From: JAWKOK01 sp963698255
GTDB lineage: Bacteria; Chloroflexota; Anaerolineae; Caldilineales; Caldilineaceae
Assembly: GCA_963698255.1 (NCBI GenBank)
Contig: CAVOQD010000037.1
Location: 62,001 to 126,000 of the forward strand
Length of the DNA stretch: 64,000 bases
Direction of reading: 5' to 3'
Position numbers and translations under genes: made by a program. The notes under the pieces were generated by a model. The model was not told where the DNA came from, ran no database searches, and saw only the letters and a list, made by a program, of their open reading frames with translations. This document shows positions 53,961-62,126 of the stretch, piece by piece (position 1 is the first letter of the stretch; each line of letters starts with the position of its first letter).

Positions 53961-54050
53961 GGGACGCGGATGACACGGATTGGGCAGGATTCCCGCGGAT
54001 TTTTGAATAAATCCGTGGGAATCCGTTGCATCAGCGTCATCCGTGTCCTA
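53961..54050. repeat. Palindromic repeat, ATCCGTGTCC family, overlapping a gene 3' end
   Basis: 90 bp, close relative of 22395-22486 (shared GGATTGGGCAGGAT and CGTCATCCGTGTCCTAT). The stop codon of the CPBP protease gene lies at its right edge. Confidence 0.75.
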
Positions 54051-55082
54051 TTCAGTGTTGCTGTCGGTCTCGGGCCGATTATGCGGCGTATAGACCGCCA
54101 GGTCGGTTCGGAGCCGCACATTGCCGTCTTGCCAACGAAGCCAGAGCACGATCAGCAAGGCGCCGACAAACATTGCGCCCACGCCGATGAGTCCGGCTTC
54201 CGGTCCGAAGGCTCCGCCTGTCCACAGATCCGGCCCGCCTTGTCGGATGGCGATGACAGTTGCCGTGCTGAAGTCGTTGCCGCTGACCGGAAAACCAAAA
54301 ACGTTGCCCTGAAAAAAATTCCATGTGATGTGAAGGCCAATCGGAATGGCCAAGCTTCCGGTCAGGATATATCCCAGACCCCAGCAATAGGCCAGCCAGG
54401 ATCAGATTGATTGTGCTCACCGCCGATGCGTTGGGGTTGAGCACATGCAACAACCCGAAGAGTGAAGATGAGAGCAACCAGGCCAGCAGAACCGCTCCAC
54501 GTTTCCCCAAGGGCGAAAAGTTAAACCCTTCGGCCAGGTTGTGCAGTTGATATCCCCGTGACAACAGTTCTTCGGTGATGCCGACAACCACAAATACCGT
54601 CATCGGTCCCAAGATCTCCAGCGCAAAGGGCAGGTTGCTCCCGGAAACCGAGAAATAGCCTGTTACCTCGATCCAACCGAGCGCCCACTCAATCACGAAG
54701 ACCAGCCCCATGAGCACCCCGCCCAGTCCGAGTCCGAAGAGCAGGTCGATCCACCATCGCCGGTTGAAATGAAAGCCCAGATCGGCAAACGGTCGATGAT
54801 CCAGAAAGCGGACCGCAATCCAGGTACCGACAAGCACCCCGATCAGCGTGAACACGCGGCCAATGATTCGCAGCACCAGGCCGGCGACGTTGGCCGGATC
54901 TGCTCACTCAGGACCGGCCCAAGCAATCGAATGGCCAACGCGCTCAGTACGGCAGGCAGAGCAATCCACAAGAACAAGTGGAATAGCAGACGCCAACCGG
55001 TGCGCATTCGATGTTGGCTGTTGTTCCAGAAAAGTCCGATCAGATTGCGACCGAACTTCCGAGTCAACCGAGTTGCTGTCAC
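54048..55082 (-). CDS. CPBP-family intramembrane metalloprotease, two frameshifts
   Basis: About 344 residues. A cytoplasmic start (TRKFGRNLIGLFWNNSQHRM) leads into eight or so membrane segments. The CPBP (Abi/CAAX-like) motifs are complete: EELLSRGYQLHNL (E-E-x3-R), SSLFGLLHVLNPNAS (F-x3-H) and, after a frame break, LHITWNFFQGNVFG (H-x3-N). Breaks near 54902 (LLGPVLS to DPANVAGLVLRI) and near 54381 (one extra G in GGGG). CPBP proteases cleave within membranes; bacterial roles include bacteriocin self-immunity and protein maturation. The last residue codons meet a dispersed repeat. Confidence 0.8.
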
Positions 55083-55263
55083 GGTGCCCTGTCCCTTGCA
55101 GCCTTGTCAGCGTATCTGGTCAAAAGTGGAAGCCGGATACAGCAGAGGCAATCAACCCAGTACGTGTGCAGCTTCACAGATCATGGCGTATTGTATACTG
55201 TAAGATTGTGAAAAGGAAAGTAAAACGTCGGTGGAAGAAGGGGGAATCGGAGTTCGTACAACT

Positions 55264-55872
55264 ATGCCGGAACCAAAACGACTGCTTGAGGCCAAGCAAA
55301 AGAGCGATGAATATCGCCAAGATTCGACCGATGGGGAAGCATCATCAACGTCTGTGCAATCATCCACGCAAACATCTGTGCAGGGAAAACCAGCACTTTC
55401 CGAATGGACGGATATCGTCGGTCAGCGCATCGAACAGGCTATGCGCGAGGGTCTCTTCGACAATCTGCCCGGACAGGGAAAACCGCTCGATTTGAAGAAA
55501 AACCCGTTTGTGCCCGAAGATCGCCAGATGGCCTACAAGCTGCTCGAAAACAACGATCTGGCCCCCAGTTGGATCAGCGCACGAACCGGCGTACTGAAGG
55601 CAATCGAGTCGCTCCGGGCGGAGATCGGCAACGGGGTGCGCGCCCACCAAGCCGTACAGTTGCGCACATCCGACCCCGAGACCGCTGACCAATTGGTCGT
55701 GCATTGGGAATCCCGCACGACCGACTGGGCAGGCAAGATTGCGGCCCTGAACAAAGACATTGAGACGGTCAACCTGCAACAGCCCATCGCCCATCTCGAA
55801 ATCATCAAGTTGCGCCTCCCCGACGAACTGGCCCGAGCCGGCGCCGGTTCAGATCGACTCTCGCAGAAATAG
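55264..55872 (+). CDS. DUF1992 (DnaJ-homologue C28-like) protein
   Basis: 202 residues. A low-complexity Ser/Thr/Gln N-terminus precedes the DUF1992 core: WTDIVGQRIEQAMREGLFDN, LPGQGKPLDLKKNPFVPEDR and MAYKLLENNDLAPSWISAR. These are the hallmark stretches of this small domain, often named after DNAJC28 although no J-domain is present. The C-terminus is helical (IAALNKDIETVNLQQPIAHL). Function is unknown in bacteria. ATG 55264 is used; GTG 55231 would add 11 residues and is possible. A palindromic repeat follows at 55898-55957. Confidence 0.8.
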   Translation: MPEPKRLLEAKQKSDEYRQDSTDGEASSTSVQSSTQTSVQGKPALSEWTDIVGQRIEQAMREGLFDNLPGQGKPLDLKKNPFVPEDRQMAYKLLENNDLAPSWISARTGVLKAIESLRAEIGNGVRAHQAVQLRTSDPETADQLVVHWESRTTDWAGKIAALNKDIETVNLQQPIAHLEIIKLRLPDELARAGAGSDRLSQK

Positions 55873-55897
55873 GCTTGTCATTGGCGTGAAAAACGCT

Positions 55898-55957
55898 TCT
55901 GCCACAGATAAACGCAGATGGTCTCATCTGTAAAAATCTGCGTTCATCTATGGCAGA
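55898..55957. repeat. Palindromic repeat, CACAGATAAACGCAGAT family
   Basis: 22-bp arms (55898-55919 and 55936-55957) with two mismatches, between convergent genes. Could act as a bidirectional terminator. The CACAGAT wording also appears at 5385-5515 and 53884-53930. Confidence 0.7.
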
Positions 55958-55969
55958 GCGCTATGATAA

Positions 55970-57214
55970 TCACCCGTGGGTACGCATAAACTTATACATG
56001 CGCTCCAGCGCCACTTCAATATCCGGCTTGCTGGCCGCATAGGCGCAGCGCACATGGCCCTCGCCGCCCTTGCCGAATGCACTGCCCGGAATCACGGCCA
56101 CCTGCTGTTCATGCAGCAACAATTCACAGAAATCGTGTTCGTTCAATCCGGTTTTCCGAACGCTAGGAAAGGCATAAAACGCCCCTTTGGGCTCAAAGCA
56201 GTCCAGGCCGATCTCGTTGAGACCGTTCACGATCAGCCTGCGGCGTTCGTCGTAGCTGGCGATCATCTCCAGGACGTACTGCTCGACCGTCGGGTCGATA
56301 AAGGCGGCCAACGCGGCCTCCTGCCCAACCGTAGGCGCCGACATGATCAGGTACTGGTGGATCTTGCGCATGGCGCCGATGAGATCGGCCGGCCCCAGGG
56401 CATAGCCGATGCGCCAGCCGGTCATGGCGTAGTCCTTGCTCATGCCGCCCAGATGCACGGTGCGGTCGGCCATATCGGGCAGCGAGGCGAACATGACGTG
56501 CTCGTGGTCGCCGTAGACCAGTCGGTCGTAGATCTCGTCGGAGATCACGATCAGGTCATGTTTTTCGGCGATGCGCGCGATCTCCAGCATGCCCGCCCGA
56601 TCCATGACAGCCCCGGTCGGGTTGCAGGGAAAGCCGATGAGCAACGCCTTGGTGCGCGGCGTGATGGCGGCTTCGATGTCAGCCGGACGCACACGAAACT
56701 CGTCCTCTGCGTAGGTGGGGATATCGACGACCGTGCCGCCGGCCAGAATGACGCTGGCCGTGTAGCTCACGAAACAGGGTTGGGGCACGATGACCTCATC
56801 GCCAAAGTCGAGGATGGCCTGCATGATCAGATACATGGCCTCGCTGACGCCGACGGTGATCAGCACTTCTTGTTCAGGATCATAGGCGCGGGCGCCGTAG
56901 CGCTCGGCCAAATTGCGGGCCACGGCCTCGCGCAGTTCGATCACGCCGGCGTTGGACGTGTAGCTGGTCTGGCCGCGTTGCAGGCTGGCAATGCCGGCGT
57001 TGAGGATCGGCGGCGGCGACACGAAGTCCGGCTCGCCGATGCCCAGGCTGACCACATCCTCCATGGTGGCGGCGATGTCGAAGTAGCGTCGGATACCAGA
57101 GGGCGGTACCGCTTGCACGCGGCGGCTGATACGGGTGTCGTGGTTGCGAAGATTGCGGGCGACAGCGAATTCGCCGTTCGGGTGAATCAAAGTAGATACA
57201 AGTGGGCTTGTCAT
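55970..57214 (-). CDS. Class I/II PLP-dependent aminotransferase
   Basis: 414 residues from ATG 57214, set by GGAAGGT 8 bases upstream. Fold-type I: VVSLGIGEPDFVSPPPILNA, TSYTSNAGVIELREAVARNL, FPCNPTGAVMDRAGMLEIAR (Asn of NPTG), VISDEIYDRLVYG (Asp and Tyr) and the PLP lysine in GGMSKDYAMTGWRIGYALGP (S-K), followed by the Arg of HVRCAYAAS that binds the substrate carboxylate. The sequence resembles the AspC/PatA/AlaT group, but the substrate is not decidable from motifs. Stands alone between repeats. Confidence 0.88.
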   Translation of the reverse strand: MTSPLVSTLIHPNGEFAVARNLRNHDTRISRRVQAVPPSGIRRYFDIAATMEDVVSLGIGEPDFVSPPPILNAGIASLQRGQTSYTSNAGVIELREAVARNLAERYGARAYDPEQEVLITVGVSEAMYLIMQAILDFGDEVIVPQPCFVSYTASVILAGGTVVDIPTYAEDEFRVRPADIEAAITPRTKALLIGFPCNPTGAVMDRAGMLEIARIAEKHDLIVISDEIYDRLVYGDHEHVMFASLPDMADRTVHLGGMSKDYAMTGWRIGYALGPADLIGAMRKIHQYLIMSAPTVGQEAALAAFIDPTVEQYVLEMIASYDERRRLIVNGLNEIGLDCFEPKGAFYAFPSVRKTGLNEHDFCELLLHEQQVAVIPGSAFGKGGEGHVRCAYAASKPDIEVALERMYKFMRTHG

Positions 57215-57554
57215 GGATTGACCTTCCAGAGTACTCAAGTCAGATAGTTCAACAGGTCTTGATAGGCTCGCGCGGCTGAAGTCACTGCATGGGGTCCAAC
57301 CGCCACAATCACCGGTGAGTGCCGTTCACAGCTTGCGAGCCGGCTCATTGCCCGCAGACTGCCGGCGGCTAGCACTGGCCAACCCGCCGACACCGTGATC
57401 ATACATTTGCGAACGTTTCATGGAAGATCCTTCTTGGCTGCCGCGTGATGCTTGCTGCGTGAAAAGTATTGCGTGATGCGTACTGCGTAAAAAGACAGTT
57501 GACAATCCCCGAACGCTACACGGGCATTATCCATTCACAATTATCAATTCACCG
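57215..57554. repeat. Gene-free stretch of repeat sequence between aminotransferase and gatA
   Basis: 340 bases without a gene. Contains TGCTTGCTGCGTGAAAAGTA and GCGTACTGCGTAAAAAG (57440-57495), members of the TACTGCGTAA family. Next to gatA is the word string TTCACAATTATCAATTCACC / GTTAACCATTGTCA, which also forms the end of gatA. A GCCGGC-rich inverted stretch lies near 57340-57370. Confidence 0.6.
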
Positions 57555-59057
57555 TTAACCATTGTCACACACATTGACAATTGCCCCTCCCAACGCCGGC
57601 TGCCGCTCTCGCCACGCCACGCTCTGCTCATACGCGTGGGCCGTGCGCAAGATCGTCTCTTCACCCAAAAACGGCCCGATCAATTGCAGCCCAATCGGCA
57701 GCCCCTTGTCATCATAGCCGCAGGGAACGCTGATGCCGCACATGCCGGCCAGATTCAGGCTCAGCGTGAAGATGTCGGTCAGATACATCTCCAGCGGGTC
57801 ATCGGCCTTCTCGCCGATCTTGAAGGCCGTCGTCGGCGACACCGGCCCGGCGATCACATCGACCTGCTCAAACGCCTGCTCGAAATCCTGACGGATCATG
57901 GTGCGAACCTGCTGCGCCTTGAGGTAGTAGGCGTCGTAATATCCGGCGCTCAGGGCATAGGTCCCCAGCATGATGCGACGCTTGACCTCCGGCCCAAAGC
58001 CCTGACCACGGGTCCGGCGGAAGTTCTCGAACATGTCATCGGCTCCGGCGCTGACGCCGAAGCGCACGCCATCATAGCGCGATAGGTTGGCGCTGGCCTC
58101 GGCCGTAGCAATCAGGTAGTAGGCGGGCAGCGCCTTGTCTGTGTTGGGCAGGCTGATGGGCACGATCTCTGCGCCCAGACTCTCCAACTGGGCAATGGCC
58201 GCGCGCACCGATGTCTCGACCTCGGGCTGCATGCCGTCGACAAAAAACTCGTCGGGCACGCCAATACGCAGACCGGACACGTCGCCTGTGAGCGCGGCCG
58301 CGTAGTCGGGCACATCGCCGGGCCAGCTCGTGCTGTCGTGCGGGTCCTGGCCGGCAATGACGCTGAGCAACAGCGCAGAATCGGCCACGTCCTTGGTCAT
58401 CGTGCCGATCTGGTCCAGGCTGCTGCCGTAGGCGACCAGCCCATAGCGACTGATGCGCCCATAGGAGGGCTTGAGCCCGACGATGCCGCAGAGCGAGGCC
58501 GGCTGGCGCACGCTGCCGCCGGTGTCGGATCCCAGCGCGCCCAATGCTTCATTGGCCGCCACGGCCGCGGCCGAACCGCCGCTGCTGCCGCCGGGCACGC
58601 GGTCCAAATCCCAGGGGTTGTGGGTGGTGAAGTAGCCGCTGTTCTCTGTGCTGGATCCCATGGCAAACTCGTCGGTATTGGTCTTGCCCAACAGCACCAT
58701 GCCCGCCTGCTCAAGCCGCTCAACCGCCGTGGCCGTGTAGGGCGGCAGATAGCCTTCGAGGATTTTGCTGCCGCAGGTCGTCTGCACGCCCTTGGTCGAG
58801 AGCACATCCTTGATGGCCAGCGGAACGCCTAGGAGCGGAGCATCATCACCCGCTGCCCGCCTGCGATCCGCCGACGCAGCATGGCCAAGCGCCTGCTCTG
58901 CGGTCACAGTCAGATAGGCCCGCACATCGCCGTCGACAGCTTCGATGCGGTTCAGCAGAGAGCGAGTCAGATCCACAGATGTGAATGCGCCGCTACGCAT
59001 GCCGTCCAGCGCTTCGTGTATGGTCAGTTCGAACAGATTGGTGCTCACAATAGTCAA
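57555..59057 (-). CDS. gatA: Asp/Glu-tRNA amidotransferase subunit A
   Basis: 500 residues. Amidase signature family with the full Ser-cisSer-Lys triad: LLGVPLAIKDVLSTKGVQTT (Lys), RVPGGSSGGSAAAVAANEAL and GALGSDTGGSVRQPASLCGI (nucleophile Ser), plus YGSSLDQIGTMTKDVADSAL. GatA frees ammonia from glutamine to amidate Asp-tRNA(Asn) or Glu-tRNA(Gln) within GatCAB. gatB is not in the window. The start at 59057 is TTG; GTG 59048 (STNLFEL) is a close alternative. The last residues (IVNVCDNG) and TAA stop lie in repeat-like sequence. gatC is upstream, separated by a palindromic repeat. Confidence 0.95.
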   Translation of the reverse strand: MTIVSTNLFELTIHEALDGMRSGAFTSVDLTRSLLNRIEAVDGDVRAYLTVTAEQALGHAASADRRRAAGDDAPLLGVPLAIKDVLSTKGVQTTCGSKILEGYLPPYTATAVERLEQAGMVLLGKTNTDEFAMGSSTENSGYFTTHNPWDLDRVPGGSSGGSAAAVAANEALGALGSDTGGSVRQPASLCGIVGLKPSYGRISRYGLVAYGSSLDQIGTMTKDVADSALLLSVIAGQDPHDSTSWPGDVPDYAAALTGDVSGLRIGVPDEFFVDGMQPEVETSVRAAIAQLESLGAEIVPISLPNTDKALPAYYLIATAEASANLSRYDGVRFGVSAGADDMFENFRRTRGQGFGPEVKRRIMLGTYALSAGYYDAYYLKAQQVRTMIRQDFEQAFEQVDVIAGPVSPTTAFKIGEKADDPLEMYLTDIFTLSLNLAGMCGISVPCGYDDKGLPIGLQLIGPFLGEETILRTAHAYEQSVAWRERQPALGGAIVNVCDNG

Positions 59058-59090
59058 TGCTCTCTTTAGTTCAGCGCTTCATCTTTTTTC

Positions 59091-59188
59091 TGTACCACGA
59101 CATAAAGCTGACTTTGTACCACGGCATTCATGCCGCAGTTTCAACTGTCGGGCGAGCCAATCAGCCACGACATAAATGTCGTGGTACA
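59091..59188. repeat. Palindromic repeat, GTACCACGACAT family, between gatC and gatA
   Basis: 13-bp arms TGTACCACGACAT (59091-59103) and ATGTCGTGGTACA (59176-59188), with a nested ACGACATAAATGTCGT hairpin at the right end. A related copy follows the DUF255 gene at 62047-62114. Confidence 0.75.
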
Positions 59189-59192
59189 GGAT

Positions 59193-59483
59193 TTAGGCCC
59201 CGAAGACCGCATTCACGCGGAAGAATCCGTCGGCGCTATCGGGCGCGTTGGCCAGCGCCTCTTCGTTGGTCAGGCAAACGCCGGCGACATCCTCACGCAG
59301 CACATTGGTCAGCGGCAGTGGATAGGGCGTCGGCGGCACATGGCTGGTGTCCACCTCTTGGAGCCGTTCGGCGTATTCAAGAATGTCCGACAGTTGCTCG
59401 GCATACTGAACAACCTCGTCTTCGGTCAGGCTGAGCTTCGCCAACTCCGCCACATGTCGCACCTCGTCAAGCGTCAAACGCAT
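59193..59483 (-). CDS. gatC: Asp/Glu-tRNA amidotransferase subunit C
   Basis: 96 residues, the normal size: MRLTLDEVRHVAELAKLSLT, YAEQLSDILEYAERLQEVDT, PLTNVLREDVAGVCLTNEEA and FFRVNAVFGA (family F-x-V-P-x-V). GatC wraps GatA and GatB and stabilises the complex. ATG 59483 is chosen by the family N-terminus and by GAGGAG about 12 bases upstream. Transcription from the only good promoter upstream must pass the hairpin terminator at 59545-59568, so gatC-gatA is probably attenuated. Confidence 0.93.
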   Translation of the reverse strand: MRLTLDEVRHVAELAKLSLTEDEVVQYAEQLSDILEYAERLQEVDTSHVPPTPYPLPLTNVLREDVAGVCLTNEEALANAPDSADGFFRVNAVFGA

Positions 59484-59544
59484 GGGCCTCGATCTCCTCA
59501 ATGGTCAGATCCGTACGATGGTCAGGTCAATATCACAAACAAAA

Positions 59545-59568
59545 ACGCCGTGGAAACATCCACGGCGT
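59545..59568 (-). terminator. Intrinsic terminator upstream of gatC
   Basis: Perfect 10-bp stem ACGCCGTGGA / TCCACGGCGT with a 4-base loop; on the minus strand it is followed by TTTTTGTTTG. It lies 62 bases before the gatC start. Confidence 0.8.
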
Positions 59569-59633
59569 CATTACCAGACTGTTTTCGAACTATCGCCGTG
59601 GATTTCGGTGTCCACGGCTTGGCTCTGGAGCCG

Positions 59634-59714
59634 TCACCGTGACACGCGCATAGCTGCGGCCGCTGCGTTGGCGCTGTCGGCGAAGTCATTGCTGTTTCGG
59701 CAATCCGTGTGCAT
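59634..59714 (-). CDS. Possible 26-codon leader peptide upstream of gatCA
   Basis: ATG 59714 to TGA 59634, preceded by AGGGAAAGAG with 6 bases to the start. The peptide begins MHTDCRNSNDFADSANAAAA and ends MRVSR. It has three Asn, three Asp and eight Ala in 26 residues and no Gln or Glu. GatCAB makes Asn-tRNA(Asn) from Asp-tRNA(Asn), so an Asn/Asp-rich leader ORF before a terminator is suggestive. Coding status is unproven; a 100-codon overlapping frame exists but looks non-coding. Confidence 0.35.
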   Translation of the reverse strand: MHTDCRNSNDFADSANAAAAAMRVSR

Positions 59715-59759
59715 GCCAGGCTCTTTCCCTCAAATCGTGGTTTGTTGTGCTGGTTGGCA

Positions 59760-59788
59760 AGTATAATGACGTGCAACTTTTCTGTCAA
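59760..59788 (-). promoter_or_regulatory. Strong sigma-70-type promoter for the gat leader
   Basis: Minus strand: TTGACA (59783-59788), 17-base spacer, TATACT (59760-59765). The best promoter match seen in the window. Confidence 0.75.
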
Positions 59789-59980
59789 ACCATTTCCGGC
59801 TCGATTGAGAATCCGCGGCGCCATCGTTGCGATTCAGTCGACGCTGGAACCACCCATACAGTAGGCCAAATGAACAGGAGGAGGACCACGGTCTCCCTCG
59901 CATTCCTGTGCTATAATCTCGCCGAAATCAAACCATTGACGTCCCCCGCAATCAACAGCAAGGATCGGTCTGGAAATACC

Positions 59981-62047
59981 ATGACGGACAACCACTCATT
60001 CACCAATCGTCTCATCAATGAGACTTCACCCTATCTGCTCCAACATGCCCACAACCCGGTGGATTGGTTTCCATGGGGCGCAGAGGCGTTGACCAAGGCG
60101 CGCAGTGAAGACAAGCCCATCTTCCTGAGCATCGGCTACAGCGCCTGCCACTGGTGCCATGTAATGGAGCGCGAGAGCTTCGAGAATGAGGCCACGGCCG
60201 CGCTGATGAACGAACGCTTCGTCAACATCAAGGTCGATCGCGAGGAACGGCCCGATCTGGACGCCATCTACATGGACGCAGTGCAGGCGTTGACCGGACA
60301 GGGCGGCTGGCCCATGAGCGTCTTCCTCACGCCGGACGGACAGCCCTTTTACGGCGGCACCTACTATCCGCCGGAGCCGCGCTACGGCATGCCCAGTTTC
60401 CCGCAGGTGCTGCAATCCATCGCCACCACCTACCAGCGCGACCAGGAGAAAGTCGTGGAGCAGGCATCGCGCCTGACCGAGATGCTCAACCGCACATCGA
60501 TCATGGCGAGCGAACAGTCCGATCTTGGGCCGGAGACCCTCAGTGCGGCCGTCGCCGTGTTGAAGGAAAACTTCGACGAAGAGAACGGCGGTTTCGGCAG
60601 CCAGCCCAAGTTCCCGCAGCCCATGACCCTCGACTTTGCCATGACCCAGTTTGCCCGCACCGGCGATGAAGAGGCGCTCTACATGGCCGAACTGACGCTC
60701 TTCAAAATGGCCAACGGCGGCATCTACGATCAGCTCGGCGGCGGCTTTCATCGCTACAGTGTCGATGCCTACTGGCTGGCCCCCCATTTCGAGAAGATGC
60801 TCTACGACAACGCTCAGTTGTTGCGCAGTAACGTCAACGCCTGGCGCATCACCGGGCGGCCCATCTACCGCCGCGTCGTCGAGGAGACCATCGACTATGT
60901 GCTGCGCGAGATGACCGCGCCCGACGGCGGGTTCTACAGCACCCAGGACGCGGACAGCGAAGGCGAAGAGGGCAAGTTTTTCCTCTGGAAACCCGAGGAG
61001 ATACAATCCATTCTCGGCCCGCAGATGGCCGCCGTCTTCGAGGACTACTACGACGTTTCGGCACGGGGCAACTTTGAGGGCAGCAACATTCTCAACATCG
61101 TCAAAACGCCGGAGGATGTGGCGGAGCGCTTCAACCTGAGCCGCACCGATGTCGAGCAGTCGTTGTCGATCAGCCGTCTGGCGCTCTTTGCCGAGCGCGA
61201 AAAACGCATCAAGCCGGCACGCGACGAGAAGATCCTGACCGAGTGGAACGGGCTGATGATCCATGCATTGGCCGACTGCGGGGTTGTGCTGGAGCGCAAG
61301 GACGCGCTGGACGCCGCCTGCTCCGCTGCTGATTTCATCCTGACCTACATGAGCCAGCCCGATGGCCGCCTCTTCCGCAGCTACAAAGATGGCCGTGCCC
61401 GCTTCAACGCCTATCTGGAGGACTACGCCGCCTTCATCCGTGGCCTGATTGCGCTCTACGAAGCCACCTTCGAGCTGCGCTGGCTGGGCGAGGCCAGCCG
61501 TCTGACCGGCATCATGTTCGACCAGTTCCACGACGCGGTGCGTGGCGGCTTCTATCAGACCGGGACCGATCATGAACAGTTGGTCGTGCGGCGCAAGGAC
61601 TTTATCGACAACGCCATCCCAAGCGGCAACTCGATGGCGGCCGAAGCGTTGCTGCGCCTCAGCGTGCTGGTCGACCACCACGAGTATCGTGAGGAGGCGG
61701 CCCGCATTCTATTGCTCATGAAGGAGGCCATGGGCAAACAGCCGACCGGCTTCGGCCGCCTGCTGAGCGTGCTGGACACGCTGCTGGCCCCCAGCCAGGA
61801 GGTCGCCATCGTCGGTGACCCGGACGACGAAGCGACCCAGCTCTTGCTGCGCCAGGTGCGCAAACGCTACCTGCCCCACACCGTGCTGGCCTTGAAGCGG
61901 CCGGACGAAAAAAGCGACCTGCCGCTGCTGGCAGATCGCTCGCTTGTCGACGGAAAACCGGCCGCCTACGTCTGTGAAAACTTCGCCTGCAAGCTGCCGG
62001 TCAACACGCCGGATGAGTTGTCGGCGTTGCTCTCCGGCAAGTCGTAG
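59981..62047 (+). CDS. DUF255 thioredoxin-domain protein (YyaL/SSP411 family)
   Basis: 688 residues from ATG 59981. The N-terminal thioredoxin-like DUF255 domain is typical: NRLINETSPYLLQHAHNPVD, IGYSACHWCHVMERESFEN (CxxC) and GGWPMSVFLTPDGQPFYGG. A large (alpha/alpha)6 barrel follows, as in N-acylglucosamine epimerase and glycosidase folds (YDQLGGGFHRYSVDAYWLAP, HFEKMLYDNAQL, DADSEGEEGKFFLW, DEKILTEWNGLMIHALAD), then a short C-terminal domain. Length and order match the family. Homologues occur from bacteria to humans (SPATA20); the biochemical role is unsettled. Opposite orientation to gatC with a shared upstream region. No frame break. Confidence 0.88.
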   Translation: MTDNHSFTNRLINETSPYLLQHAHNPVDWFPWGAEALTKARSEDKPIFLSIGYSACHWCHVMERESFENEATAALMNERFVNIKVDREERPDLDAIYMDAVQALTGQGGWPMSVFLTPDGQPFYGGTYYPPEPRYGMPSFPQVLQSIATTYQRDQEKVVEQASRLTEMLNRTSIMASEQSDLGPETLSAAVAVLKENFDEENGGFGSQPKFPQPMTLDFAMTQFARTGDEEALYMAELTLFKMANGGIYDQLGGGFHRYSVDAYWLAPHFEKMLYDNAQLLRSNVNAWRITGRPIYRRVVEETIDYVLREMTAPDGGFYSTQDADSEGEEGKFFLWKPEEIQSILGPQMAAVFEDYYDVSARGNFEGSNILNIVKTPEDVAERFNLSRTDVEQSLSISRLALFAEREKRIKPARDEKILTEWNGLMIHALADCGVVLERKDALDAACSAADFILTYMSQPDGRLFRSYKDGRARFNAYLEDYAAFIRGLIALYEATFELRWLGEASRLTGIMFDQFHDAVRGGFYQTGTDHEQLVVRRKDFIDNAIPSGNSMAAEALLRLSVLVDHHEYREEAARILLLMKEAMGKQPTGFGRLLSVLDTLLAPSQEVAIVGDPDDEATQLLLRQVRKRYLPHTVLALKRPDEKSDLPLLADRSLVDGKPAAYVCENFACKLPVNTPDELSALLSGKS

Positions 62048-62114
62048 CACGACATTTATGTCGTAGCATGCCGGCTCATCCGACAGGCAGCGCTGCGACA
62101 TAAATGTCGCGATA
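62047..62114. repeat. Palindromic repeat, ACGACATTTATGTCGT family
   Basis: Two small hairpins (GCACGACATTTATGTCGTAGC and a GCGACATAAATGTCGC unit) between convergent genes; related to 59091-59188. The first hairpin begins at the stop codon of the DUF255 gene. Confidence 0.7.
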
Positions 62115-62126
62115 CAAGGCGTTCTG

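Larger units (their letters stand above)
59540..59753 (-). promoter_or_regulatory. Attenuator-like leader of gatC-gatA (or an independent ~210-nt RNA)
   Basis: Expected transcript from the promoter at 59760-59788. It holds a 26-codon ORF (59634-59714), a hairpin with arms GCCGTGGA (59611-59618) and TCCACGGC (59595-59602), and the terminator hairpin at 59545-59568 with the same arm sequence. The 3' arm of the first can pair with the 5' arm of the second (9 bp), giving a competing antiterminator. Two small extra hairpins (GTCACGGTGAC, GGCTCCAGAGCC) lie at and after the ORF end. No T-box, tmRNA or known riboswitch consensus was recognised. Confidence 0.5.

Noticed and set aside
59540..59753. tmRNA or T-box leader in the gat upstream region
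   Set aside because: The transcript is only about 210 nt, has no tRNA-like acceptor ends or CCA, and no conserved T-box sequence is visible.
59522..59824. 100-codon minus-strand frame upstream of gatC
   Set aside because: It spans the promoter, leader hairpins and terminator, lacks a ribosome binding site and has no protein-like pattern; the leader reading explains the region better.
1385..62114. CRISPR array from the repeated palindromes
   Set aside because: Repeats are dispersed singly kilobases apart, vary in length and have no regular spacers; no cas gene is present.
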